7,996 nucleotides of DNA, from assembly GCA_031285645.1 (NCBI GenBank), contig JAITVU010000086.1:1-7996 (forward strand), read 5' to 3'. Source of the stretch: Oscillospiraceae bacterium. GTDB taxonomy: Bacteria > Bacillota > Clostridia > Oscillospirales > Ruminococcaceae. Each line of letters starts with the position of its first letter. Position 1 is the first letter of the stretch. A program made the translations under genes and the position numbers. Below are positions 1-6,602 of this stretch, in pieces. The notes below the pieces were generated by a model that was not told the DNA's origin, did not search any database, and saw only the letters and a program-made list of their open reading frames with translations.

Positions 1-33
1 ATGTTAAGGTTGTCTGCCGCTTCGTCCCTATCT

Positions 34-756
34 CTACGGCCGTGCTTTCCCTGTCGGTGAATCCTTTCCCACCGTATCCAGGATATTGTCGTAGGTTTCT
101 CCCACATGCTCGGTCATGATGCGCCCACAGGATTCAAAGTCATGCGCCCGAAAGGCTTTGAGCAAAAGACCGTGATAATAGAGACCCCGCTCGTTGCCCC
201 GGTAATCCACCACGCGCTCCATCGCCATTTTGAGTATGTCCTCAAGAATGCGGTAAGTCTGCGCGATCAGGGAGTTATTCGCGATCCGGCCGATTTCACG
301 GTGGAAATCAAAGTCGGCGCGCGAAAAATCCCGGGCATGGTTGCGGCTCTTTTTCATTCGCTCATAAATCGCGTCGAGCGATTCAATATCCGCGTTGTTG
401 GCGTGGGCGCAGGCGGAGCGGGCCACCGGCCCCTCAATAAAATACCTGAACTCCATAACCTCAATCAGTGTGTTTTCATTCAGGTACATGGCGGGGATCA
501 TCCCGTTCATCAAAACGCCGGGGCTGAACGCGCGCACAAAGGTCCCCTCGCCAAACCGTGTTTCCAGAAGGCCCAGCGCCACCAGCTTTTGTACGGCGCT
601 GCGCACTGTGGTCCGGCTGACGCCCATGGCCGCGGAAAGGTCGTTTTCAGACGGCAGCTGGTCGCCCGGCTTCCATTGCTCATTGAAAATCTGTTCCTTG
701 AGCTGGTCAAAGACCTGGTCGCTCACGCTGACGCGCTTGACCTCGCGAAAATCCAT
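34..756 (-). CDS. GntR-family transcriptional regulator, FadR subfamily (FCD domain)
   Basis: A 240-residue protein of the usual FadR-subfamily length. Residues about 7-76 form the GntR winged helix-turn-helix, with the signatures PGDQLPSENDLSAAMGVSRT and the wing GLLETRFGEGTFV. Residues about 97-225 fit the all-helical FCD ligand-binding domain. The metal-ligand set of that domain appears intact: D148, H152, H195 and H217 (D-x3-H, later H-x21-H). FCD regulators of this kind usually bind metal plus a small carboxylate or sugar acid and lose DNA affinity on ligand binding. The ATG at 756 has a GGGGGGAG ribosome site 7 bases upstream. It lies 22 bp after the serine hydrolase gene and is the last gene of the leftward operon. 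The palindrome at 2928-2944 in front of the operon is its likely operator (inference). The ligand cannot be told from sequence. Confidence 0.93.
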   Translation of the reverse strand: MDFREVKRVSVSDQVFDQLKEQIFNEQWKPGDQLPSENDLSAAMGVSRTTVRSAVQKLVALGLLETRFGEGTFVRAFSPGVLMNGMIPAMYLNENTLIEVMEFRYFIEGPVARSACAHANNADIESLDAIYERMKKSRNHARDFSRADFDFHREIGRIANNSLIAQTYRILEDILKMAMERVVDYRGNERGLYYHGLLLKAFRAHDFESCGRIMTEHVGETYDNILDTVGKDSPTGKARP

Positions 757-778
757 ATGGGCGCTCCCCCCGAAATAA

Positions 779-1951
779 TTAGTTTAAACCCGACCACATG
801 ATGTTCTGCGCGTTATACAGGGCCGTTCCCTGAAAAGCGCCTCCTGTATACAGCGCGGACCAGGCGGCAACCATATCCTCGGCGGGATCGATCACCAGCG
901 CGCAGCCCCCGGCTCCCTCATGAAAGTAATGTCCGGGCGTCGTAAGGCAGTCGTTCGCGCTCAGCATATCGAAACCCATGCCGTACCAGCGGTCTTCATA
1001 CTCGTGCCCCCAGCAGTGATCGGGAATATGTTGCAGCGCATTTGTGGTCATTTTCTCCACGGATTTGCGGCCCAGTATCCTCACAGAATCCAGCCGGCCG
1101 TTTCCAAGCATCATATTGCCGAATCGATTCAGATCACGAGCAGTTGAATAAATGCCGCCCCCCGTATCATCGATGTGATCCCAAACAGACGCTTCTTTTA
1201 CCTTTCCGGGATGCAGGATGCTGTGAACCTCTCTTTCGATATGTTCGACATTATAGGCCGCGCGCAGAGCCATGTCGGGCGTCATGCCAAAATCCGTATC
1301 GGCGAGATTAAGCGGCTTTATAATACTGTTCCTGATGTAATCGGTGGCGGGTACGCCGGCGACCGCCGAAACAACGGCGCCGAGCAGGATATAGCCAAAT
1401 GAGCAATACTGCCACTCGGTTCCCACATCGCGGCGCAAGCCCACAGACAGCCCGGCGGAAATCCAGTCCGTGTTAATGCCGTCCTCTTTCTCTTTTCTCG
1501 CGATATGCTCCCATGGCGATACGACATACTTATAGTTAAAGCACCCCGAATCAGGATGCAGTCCCGAGGTATGGGTTAAGAGATGCCAGACTTTAATTCT
1601 GTCAAAAGGCGGCGCCTCAAACTGGGGCAAAATATCGGCGACATTACTGTCGAGACGCAGCAGGCCGTCTTCGACCAGCTTCATAATGGCGACAGCGGTA
1701 AATGTCTTTGATACCGAGGCGATTCGGAATATCGAATCCGGAAGCATCGGCGCGTCATCGCCGCGAAAACGCAACGCGCCAAGGCTGCCGTGCGCGAACA
1801 CCTTTCCGCGCCGTGATATACAATAGGACGCGCTTTGTATTTTTTTGTCGGCAATCATTCCCGCAAAAAAGCCGTTTAAGACATCAATGCGCGACGCGTC
1901 ATAGTCAACGTCGGCGGGACGGCAATCCGTGCGGCCACTGATCACATCCAT
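779..1951 (-). CDS. Serine hydrolase, beta-lactamase (class C)/esterase family, cytoplasmic
   Basis: A 390-residue protein of the Beta-lactamase superfamily that includes class C enzymes, family VIII esterases and D-aminopeptidases. The catalytic motifs are visible: SxxK as S79-V-S-K82 inside FRIASVSKTFTA, the tyrosine motif Y182-C-S184, and an HxG motif H344-E-G346 in HEGAGG, in the place of KTG of true beta-lactamases. The LLTHTSGL block (124-131) and PLNLADTDFGM are also typical of the family. The HxG form and lack of a signal peptide or membrane segment point to an intracellular esterase, amidase or lactonase rather than a secreted resistance enzyme; the substrate is unknown. The ATG at 1951 has GAAGGA 9 bases upstream. 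It is the middle gene of the leftward operon, 112 bp after the dehydrogenase and 22 bp before the GntR gene, so its substrate probably belongs to the same pathway. Confidence 0.9.
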   Translation of the reverse strand: MDVISGRTDCRPADVDYDASRIDVLNGFFAGMIADKKIQSASYCISRRGKVFAHGSLGALRFRGDDAPMLPDSIFRIASVSKTFTAVAIMKLVEDGLLRLDSNVADILPQFEAPPFDRIKVWHLLTHTSGLHPDSGCFNYKYVVSPWEHIARKEKEDGINTDWISAGLSVGLRRDVGTEWQYCSFGYILLGAVVSAVAGVPATDYIRNSIIKPLNLADTDFGMTPDMALRAAYNVEHIEREVHSILHPGKVKEASVWDHIDDTGGGIYSTARDLNRFGNMMLGNGRLDSVRILGRKSVEKMTTNALQHIPDHCWGHEYEDRWYGMGFDMLSANDCLTTPGHYFHEGAGGCALVIDPAEDMVAAWSALYTGGAFQGTALYNAQNIMWSGLN

Positions 1952-1957
1952 TTATGA

Positions 1958-2035
1958 TCATCCTTCCCACATCACGGAATTCGGAGCAGGCCGGATGACC
2001 ACGCGCCGGACACCTTCAATTCGTTTCATGAACAC
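1958..2035 (-). CDS. Possible 25-codon small ORF between dehydrogenase and hydrolase
   Basis: The 112-bp gap inside the left operon holds a short open frame with a GTG start at 2035 (alternatively ATG at 2029) and a TGA at 1958-1960. A GGAAAGGG stretch lies 5 bases before the GTG and 11 before the ATG. The predicted peptide is basic, with segments MKRIEGVRRVVIRPAP and NSVMWEG. The stop lies 6 bases before the hydrolase ATG, and the ribosome site of the hydrolase overlaps the last codons, an arrangement that would suit translational coupling. The frame stays open upstream into the end of the dehydrogenase gene, so it may also be a remnant or chance. I recognise no family. Confidence 0.2.
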   Translation of the reverse strand: MFMKRIEGVRRVVIRPAPNSVMWEG

Positions 2036-2063
2036 GTCGGCCCTTTCCGCAACCCGGATGTGA

Positions 2064-2882
2064 TCAATACTTCGTATCGTAATCCCAGGGCGTGCCGCCC
2101 GCCAGACAGCCGCCGTCAATATGAACCATCATGCCGCTCATATAACTCGACGCGTCGGACGCCAGCATGACAGTGACGCCTACAAGCTCTTCGGGCGTGC
2201 CGGGGCGCTGCATGGCTATGCGCTCCTTGAGGTATTTGCTGCGTTCGGGATGATCCCATGTCACGGTTGTGAGCGGTGTGAGAATATGGCCCGGCGCCAG
2301 CGCGTTCGCGCGAATGCCGTACTGCGCCCACTCCACCGCCATAGAGCGCGTCAGGGCCGAAACACCGCTCTTGGACGCGCCGTAAACACTGCAGCCGCCC
2401 AGCATGGCCACGGAATTGTGGGACGCCATGTTGATGATATTGCCTTTGCCGGCCTTCATCATGTGTTTCGCCACATCCTGTGAGAGGAAATAAAGGCCTT
2501 TAAGATTGATATCCATGATGCGGTCGTACGTTTCCTCCTCCACATCGAGGAAGCCTTCGCGCTTGTTGATACCGGCACAGTTGATCAGAACGTCTATGCG
2601 GCCGAAATCAGCGATAATTTTCTCCACGCAGCTATGTATGGAATCCAGCTTCATAACATTCATTTCATAAGATTTGGCGCTGTCGCCCGCATCCTTGATT
2701 GCCTTTTCGACCACAGCAAGGCGGTCCAAAGCGATATCACAGAGCGCCATCTCGCCGCCCGCGCCCGCCAGGCCCTTTGCCAGCACTTCGCCGATTCCCC
2801 CGGCGGCCCCGGTTAAAAGGATGACCTTGTTTTCCAGTGAGAACATTTTTTCAAGGTTTTTACCGATTGCCAAAGCATGCAT
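2064..2882 (-). CDS. SDR-family NAD(P)-dependent oxidoreductase (gluconate 5-dehydrogenase/KduD-like)
   Basis: A classical short-chain dehydrogenase of 272 residues. The Rossmann nucleotide motif is TGAAGGIG at 24-31. D49 at the end of the second strand suggests a preference for NAD(H). NCAG sits at 101-104, and the catalytic set is N126, S154, Y167 and K171 (YGASK). The PGHILTP segment (197-203) and the DGG near the C-terminus (256-258) are also family features. The opening MFSLENKVILLTG and the tail resemble sugar-acid enzymes such as gluconate 5-dehydrogenase and 2-deoxy-D-gluconate 3-dehydrogenase, but SDR substrate prediction is unreliable. The start is uncertain: the ATG at 2882 touches the only good ribosome site (AAAGGGG, 2883-2889) with no spacing, whereas an in-frame TTG at 2873 would be 9 bases from it; the ATG at residue 13 has no clear site. 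It is the first gene of the leftward operon. Confidence 0.92.
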   Translation of the reverse strand: MHALAIGKNLEKMFSLENKVILLTGAAGGIGEVLAKGLAGAGGEMALCDIALDRLAVVEKAIKDAGDSAKSYEMNVMKLDSIHSCVEKIIADFGRIDVLINCAGINKREGFLDVEEETYDRIMDINLKGLYFLSQDVAKHMMKAGKGNIINMASHNSVAMLGGCSVYGASKSGVSALTRSMAVEWAQYGIRANALAPGHILTPLTTVTWDHPERSKYLKERIAMQRPGTPEELVGVTVMLASDASSYMSGMMVHIDGGCLAGGTPWDYDTKY

Positions 2883-2890
2883 CCCCTTTC
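2883..2890 (-). promoter_or_regulatory. Ribosome binding site that questions the dehydrogenase start
   Basis: The minus strand reads GAAAGGGG directly against the ATG at 2882. Zero spacing is not workable for that ATG, while the in-frame TTG at 2871-2873 lies 9 bases away, a normal distance. The true start may therefore be TTG, giving a protein three residues shorter. Confidence 0.45.
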
Positions 2891-2927
2891 GATTTCCGTG
2901 TTTATTGTCGTAAAGTTGTATGCCGTA

Positions 2928-2944
2928 TACCTGTATGACAGGTA
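2928..2944. promoter_or_regulatory. Palindromic operator, probable GntR/FadR-type site
   Basis: TACCTGTATGACAGGTA is a perfect inverted repeat with 7-bp arms and a 3-bp centre. On the minus strand it begins 8 bases after the -10 box of the dehydrogenase operon promoter, so it covers the expected transcription start and early leader. The size and symmetry suit dimeric FadR-subfamily repressors. The GntR gene is the last gene of the operon this promoter reads, so negative autoregulation is the simplest inference. Confidence 0.65.
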
Positions 2945-2952
2945 ATGGTTCA

Positions 2953-2980
2953 ATTATATCACTTAATCATATAATGTAAA
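2953..2980 (-). promoter_or_regulatory. Sigma-A type promoter of the dehydrogenase-hydrolase-GntR operon
   Basis: On the minus strand TTTACA (2975-2980) and TATAAT (2953-2958) are separated by 16 bp. The -10 box is a perfect consensus match and the -35 box matches at 5 of 6 positions. Transcription would start near 2946, leaving a leader of about 65 bases before 2882 that includes the palindromic operator. Confidence 0.7.
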
Positions 2981-3101
2981 GATGTTCCGGAGATTTTTTT
3001 GTGAAAAAAGTATTTTCTTTTAAAATAGTTGATTATATTGACAATTATTTAAGAAAATATGTCGGGCAAACTTGATTATTATAATATAGAATGTTATGCT
3101 T

Positions 3102-3120
3102 GACTTCAGCCGGACTTCAG
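3102..3120. repeat. Short direct repeat upstream of the chemoreceptor promoter
   Basis: GACTTCAG occurs at 3102-3109 and again at 3113-3120, a spacing of 11 bp, about one helical turn. It lies 34 bp upstream of the -35 box of the chemoreceptor promoter, a position that could suit an activator. No regulator is recognised, and chance cannot be excluded for an 8-bp repeat in an AT-rich gap. Confidence 0.3.
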
Positions 3121-3153
3121 TATTTGGCAATTTCTGTGACATGCTTAACAGGA

Positions 3154-3182
3154 TTGACGCATGTCCGGCCCGTATATAAAAT
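3154..3182 (+). promoter_or_regulatory. Sigma-A type promoter of the chemoreceptor gene
   Basis: TTGACG (3154-3159) and TAAAAT (3177-3182) are separated by 17 bp; each box matches the consensus at 5 of 6 positions. The start of transcription would fall near 3189, about 30 bases before the GTG start at 3219. No sigma-28 (flagellar) motif was seen nearby, so expression may not depend on the flagellar regulon. Confidence 0.6.
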
Positions 3183-3218
3183 ACGGCTTTATTACGGTTA
3201 AAAGGATGGCTTGGAAAA

Positions 3219-4907
3219 GTGGAAAAGAAAAAAGTCAAAACCTCAATCGCATCAAAGATTTCCGCCATTGCGTTTGTCATGATCCTGGTTGCGACAACGG
3301 TTGTCGGTGTCTTCAGTTTGGTGCTTTATTACTCGGATGCGGCGGAATACAATGCAAACGAGGCTGTTTATGTGGCGAACACAGTGACGGCCGCCATTAA
3401 TTCAGAGCAGTTCCAGTTGCTTGCCGACACGGAAACCGAGGATGAATATTACTCCTGGCTGCGGCAGTATCTGGACAAAGTGAAAATTGACAACAATCTT
3501 GAGTATTTGTACGCCATGTATTCCGCCGACGGCGTCAATTTCAAATATATTGCCGAGGGCGCCAAACCGGGTGAAGTGCCGCCGCAAATTGCCGTACTCG
3601 GAGAACCGCCCGAAGACAACAGCATCGCTGAAGAAGCCGTGACCGCCATGGGTACGGGCAGTTCGGTAGCGAGCGGCATATACACATCCGAGGGATATGG
3701 CGTCATGGTGTCCGGCTTTGCGCCTGTCAAAGACAGCGCGGGCCGCGCGATCGGTGTGGTCGGCGTTGATATCTCCGTACAGGAAGTCATAAGCGATACC
3801 GTCAGTTTCGGTATCCGCATCGTCTTGATTATGCTTGTATTCAGCGTTGTGTCGGGCCTGATCTTCCGCCGCTACGCCGACAAGCGCATCGGCAAGCCCA
3901 TCGCCCAGCTTTCCGACGTATCCGACAAAATCGCAAAGGGCGATATCCAGTTTGATGTCGATTACAAGTCCAATGATGAAATCGGCCAACTCACCACCGC
4001 TTTTCAGGACATGGCGGAGAGCACGAAACATCAGGTTTCGGTTCTTGAGACCATCGCGAACGGTGATCTCACCGTACAGATTAAACCCCGGTGTGATCGC
4101 GACACCATGAGCCATGCCATGGCTAAAATGACGGTGAAGCTGCGCGACATGGTCAGCGATATCGGCACAGGCACATCCCAGGTCGAAGTGGCCGCCAAAC
4201 AGATTGCGGACGGCGCCATATTGCTGGCCGAGGGGTCGTCCGAGCAATCCGGCACTATGGAGCGTCTTTCCAATACCATTTCCGGCCTTGCCGTAAAAAC
4301 GCAGGAAAACACGCAGATGTCCCAGAAAGCGTCGGGCCTTGTGCGCGATATCAAGATCACGGCCGATGCGGGCAAGGATCAAATGCACCGCATGACTCAA
4401 GCTGTCAACGAGATCAACGACGCCAGCGCCTCTATCGGTAAAATTTTCAAGGTTATCGACAGCATCGCGACCCAGACAAACCTTCTGGCGCTCAACGCGT
4501 CGGTTGAAGCGGCGCGCGCCGGTGTGCACGGCAAAGGGTTCGCCGTTGTCGCAGAGGAAGTCCGCAGCCTTGCCACAAGCAGCGCGGAAGCCGCCAAGGA
4601 TTCGCAGGCCTTAATCGCAAACTCCATTGACAAGGCCAAACTCGGCGCCGATATAGCAAAGGAAACGGCGGATTCGCTTGAGAAAATTATCGTCGGTGTT
4701 GCGGACAGCAGCTTGATTGTCGACAAGATCACCCGGTCTTCCGAGTTGCAGCTCAGCGAAATTGAAGCGATTAACGACAGCATGGACGATGTTGTAAAGG
4801 TCATTCAGCAGAACAGCGCCACAGCGCAGCAGAGCGCGGCCGCCAGCGAAGAAATGAGTACACAGGCCAATATTCTGCTGGGGCTGGTTTCACAGTTCAG
4901 GCTGTAA
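3219..4907 (+). CDS. Methyl-accepting chemotaxis protein
   Basis: A 562-residue transmembrane chemoreceptor. The N-terminus is basic, followed by a first membrane helix (about 12-38), an extracytoplasmic sensor domain (about 39-195) and a second membrane helix (about 197-217). The sensor ends in GVVGVDISV, typical of Cache domains. A HAMP domain follows (about 218-270, with [18 protein letters not shown] and NDEIGQL). A second HAMP-like stretch (about 272-315, with [12 protein letters not shown]) suggests a tandem linker. The signalling tip is canonical at 417-455 ([19 protein letters not shown] then [16 protein letters not shown]), where CheA and CheW bind. No CheR-docking pentapeptide is seen at the C-terminus, which ends LVSQFRL. 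The start is GTG; the ribosome site is weak (AAAAGGA about 12 bases upstream), but no other in-frame start lies upstream before a stop. It is divergent from the dehydrogenase operon and ends before the terminator at 5044-5088. Confidence 0.95.
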   Translation: MEKKKVKTSIASKISAIAFVMILVATTVVGVFSLVLYYSDAAEYNANEAVYVANTVTAAINSEQFQLLADTETEDEYYSWLRQYLDKVKIDNNLEYLYAMYSADGVNFKYIAEGAKPGEVPPQIAVLGEPPEDNSIAEEAVTAMGTGSSVASGIYTSEGYGVMVSGFAPVKDSAGRAIGVVGVDISVQEVISDTVSFGIRIVLIMLVFSVVSGLIFRRYADKRIGKPIAQLSDVSDKIAKGDIQFDVDYKSNDEIGQLTTAFQDMAESTKHQVSVLETIANGDLTVQIKPRCDRDTMSHAMAKMTVKLRDMVSDIGTGTSQVEVAAKQIADGAILLAEGSSEQSGTMERLSNTISGLAVKTQENTQMSQKASGLVRDIKITADAGKDQMHRMTQAVNEINDASASIGKIFKVIDSIATQTNLLALNASVEAARAGVHGKGFAVVAEEVRSLATSSAEAAKDSQALIANSIDKAKLGADIAKETADSLEKIIVGVADSSLIVDKITRSSELQLSEIEAINDSMDDVVKVIQQNSATAQQSAAASEEMSTQANILLGLVSQFRL

Positions 4908-5230
4908 ACTATATATAGCCAACTCAATATTTGTGCGGCTGTAAGATTAGCACTGGTTTAAAACACATACCGGCCTGTTGAAACACACACGCCGAAAGCG
5001 CGTTAAACACATCAAACGGGATTGAGTTTTCGTACAACTATATAAACCCCGGATAACAGTATATCCTTACTGCTATCCGGGGTTTTTTCACCGTCAGGCC
5101 GCTTCACATAGTGAATTCGCTTAAGACTGCCCGCAAAGACGCAAAACGAAATCCCATTGGGTTATTGCTGTATAAAATAACGCACAATTTTAAACAACAA
5201 TGACTATGTCTGAAGTTGCCGGAAAACTGT
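4908..5230. other. Intergenic region between convergent genes
   Basis: This 323-bp gap separates the chemoreceptor stop from the stop of the ANT(6)-like gene. Besides the terminator at 5044-5088 it holds three copies of AAACACA (4961-4967, 4981-4987, 5005-5011) and a 13-bp inverted repeat TTCACATAGTGAA (5103-5115). I find no convincing gene, and no clear separate terminator for the leftward ANT(6)-like gene. Confidence 0.5.
5044..5088 (+). terminator. Rho-independent terminator of the chemoreceptor gene
   Basis: The left arm 5044-5061 (AAACCCCGGATAACAGTA) pairs with 5068-5085 over 18 positions with one mismatch (A5056 against C5073), around a 6-base loop. The GC-rich base of the stem runs straight into six T residues (5083-5088). 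This is a strong intrinsic terminator for rightward transcription. For the convergent operon the T-run on the other strand is short (TTTATA), so bidirectional use is possible but weaker. Confidence 0.9.
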
Positions 5231-6088
5231 TTATTCGCTACATTCGGCGTGAATCCGATCCACATACGCGCTGACGCGCTCATCGTCCCGGCCGTTATAT
5301 TGCCAGCCGAAATGCGCCGCAACAGCATTGGCACTCCGCCGGAAAAGAATCCGGCTGGTACGGAGCGCCGCCCATATGTCCGCGCAGCTGCCCATGCGGT
5401 AGGTCGAAACAAGCTTGTCCCATGTTTCTTCGGATAACAGACTCGAAAAAGCGTGATCGCCTTTGCCGGTGTTGACGGCAAAGTTGTGTTCAGTCCCCAC
5501 CTGCCACCGGAGCATTTGATGAAGCATTGGGCGCAGATATTGATTCATTGTTTCCGCCGCGTACAAAAACTGTCCCCTCCAAAGCCCTTTTGCGATATAG
5601 GGGCAGAGCCACCAGAACTCATTGCAGCAGTCCTGATAGAGTTTTTCATTAGGCGGCTTTACATGATATGAACTGTCGCCGGGCGGAGGAAGGGCTGGCG
5701 CGACGCCGTCCTTATCCAGCAAAACAAGTGTCAGGCTGTCGCTTTTGAGACAATCCTCCATATCTTCGAGCGGGGAAAGAGTCAGGTCAATTCTGTTGCC
5801 ATCCTCGAACTGCATGAGATACGTAAAACACCGGCGCGGTTCACCGGGAATAATGGACATTTCATCAGGCAGCTGCATAATGGTGCGGTCGCCGAATAGA
5901 TCGACCCAGGTATGATCGGCAGTAAAAACAGCCAGCTCCGTCACAAAATAAACGATGTCGTAATCCTGAAGTTTATCTTTTTGGGCGGCCGGATTCACGC
6001 GTGAGCCGTTCATACAGACGGCGCGCACCCGCTCATCCGCGGCGGCTGTGCCTATTATGAGGTCCATCATCTCCCTGTTACTGCGCAT
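5231..6088 (-). CDS. Aminoglycoside 6-adenylyltransferase-like nucleotidyltransferase (ANT(6)/AadE-AadK family)
   Basis: A 285-residue protein, close to the usual length for the ANT(6) family (AadK, AadE), whose members adenylylate streptomycin. The opening RSNREMMDLI and the block MNGSRVNP are characteristic. The nucleotidyltransferase core is intact: G28-S29 followed by Q41-D42-Y43-D44 (the DxD pair) and the third acidic residue D101 in NRIDLTL. The helical half contains NEFWW (156-160) and AKGLWRGQ (166-173), as in family members. An ATG 135 bases further upstream is also in frame, but it would overlap ogt deeply and add residues foreign to the family, so the ATG at 6088 is preferred. A GGAG lies 13 bases before it. 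The gene overlaps the end of ogt by 11 bp, suggesting translational coupling. No mobile element flanks it, so it is probably an intrinsic homologue; actual streptomycin resistance is not shown. Confidence 0.92.
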   Translation of the reverse strand: MRSNREMMDLIIGTAAADERVRAVCMNGSRVNPAAQKDKLQDYDIVYFVTELAVFTADHTWVDLFGDRTIMQLPDEMSIIPGEPRRCFTYLMQFEDGNRIDLTLSPLEDMEDCLKSDSLTLVLLDKDGVAPALPPPGDSSYHVKPPNEKLYQDCCNEFWWLCPYIAKGLWRGQFLYAAETMNQYLRPMLHQMLRWQVGTEHNFAVNTGKGDHAFSSLLSEETWDKLVSTYRMGSCADIWAALRTSRILFRRSANAVAAHFGWQYNGRDDERVSAYVDRIHAECSE

Positions 6089-6560
6089 TTTTATATTGTT
6101 TCTCCAAATCAAGCAGCAATTTCTTATTCTCGATACCACCGCCATATCCAACAAGCTTGCCGCTTGCGCCGACGACGCGGTGGCACGGAACGATGATGGA
6201 AATCGGATTGCGGTTGTTCGCAAGGCCTACCGCCCTGAACGCCTTGGGCCTGCCAATGCGCGCGGCAATGTCCCCATAACTTACGGTCTCGCCGTATGGG
6301 ATGGTCTTGAGCGCCTCCCACACGTCCAGCTGAAAAGGCGTGCCCTTCGGCGCGAGGGGCAAATCAAAGGCTTTCCGCTTGCCCGCGAAATAGTCCTCAA
6401 GCTGGCTGCGCGCGGTCCTGATCAACTCAGTCTCTTTCGGCTTGTAGTCATTATGGCTTCTTAGCGCGTCGGGAAAGTGAAAATAGAGCCCCGACAGGCA
6501 TCCGTCCTTTTCAAACAAGTACAGATCCCCCACTGGGAAAGCATAGCGCTGATAATACAT
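6078..6560 (-). CDS. ogt: Methylated-DNA--[protein]-cysteine S-methyltransferase (O6-alkylguanine repair)
   Basis: A 160-residue suicide repair protein that moves the alkyl group from O6-alkylguanine in DNA to its own cysteine. The active-site motif is IIVPCHRV, with the acceptor C126 and H127. The DNA-binding helix carries AFRAVGLANNRNP, in which R109 is the expected arginine finger that flips the base. GTPFQLDVWEALKTIPYGET (73-92) and YGDIAARIG are further family blocks. The N-terminal part (1-60) is the usual small Ogt-type domain; there is no Ada AraC-like fusion. The ATG at 6560 has an excellent AGGAGGTG site just upstream. It is the middle gene of the leftward operon: 42 bp after the ZIP transporter, and its TAA overlaps the start of the ANT(6)-like gene. 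Confidence 0.95.
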   Translation of the reverse strand: MYYQRYAFPVGDLYLFEKDGCLSGLYFHFPDALRSHNDYKPKETELIRTARSQLEDYFAGKRKAFDLPLAPKGTPFQLDVWEALKTIPYGETVSYGDIAARIGRPKAFRAVGLANNRNPISIIVPCHRVVGASGKLVGYGGGIENKKLLLDLEKQYKNAQ

Positions 6561-6602
6561 ACCACACCTCCTGGTCAGTCGTTTGGTGTCATCCGGGAAA
6601 GC

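Noticed and set aside
106..801. 231-codon plus-strand open frame opposite the GntR gene
   Set aside because: Antisense shadow; the minus strand encodes an intact GntR/FCD protein with a good ribosome site.
844..853. CTGTATACAG palindrome inside the hydrolase gene, resembling the centre of the operator
   Set aside because: It has a different centre length and lacks the outer operator bases; it is explained by codons for Leu-Tyr-Thr-Gly and is probably chance.
3038..3085. TTGACA at 3038 and TATAAT at 3080 as promoter parts
   Set aside because: They lie 36 bp apart, and neither has a convincing partner at 15-19 bp; the pair at 3154-3182 is better placed for the chemoreceptor.
3020..3280. 86-codon minus-strand frame in the divergent region
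   Set aside because: It covers the chemoreceptor promoter and its 5' codons in antisense, lies in AT-rich DNA, and lacks a family signature.
3161..3400. Plus-strand ATG frame starting just before the chemoreceptor gene
   Set aside because: It is out of frame with the chemoreceptor, starts inside the predicted promoter, and gives a Cys/Arg-rich non-family protein.
3402..4529. Long 375-codon open frame on the minus strand opposite the chemoreceptor
   Set aside because: It is antisense to a clear chemoreceptor with full family motifs, is rich in Arg, His, Gly and Asp in a shadow-like pattern, and has no recognisable domain.
5104..5481. 125-codon minus-strand frame overlapping the 3' part of the ANT(6)-like gene
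   Set aside because: It is out of frame with a strongly supported gene on the same strand and has no recognisable features.
6089..6223. 45-codon N-terminal extension of the ANT(6)-like gene
   Set aside because: It would overlap ogt by 146 bp and adds residues that do not fit the family, whose proteins begin near the RSNREMMDL block.
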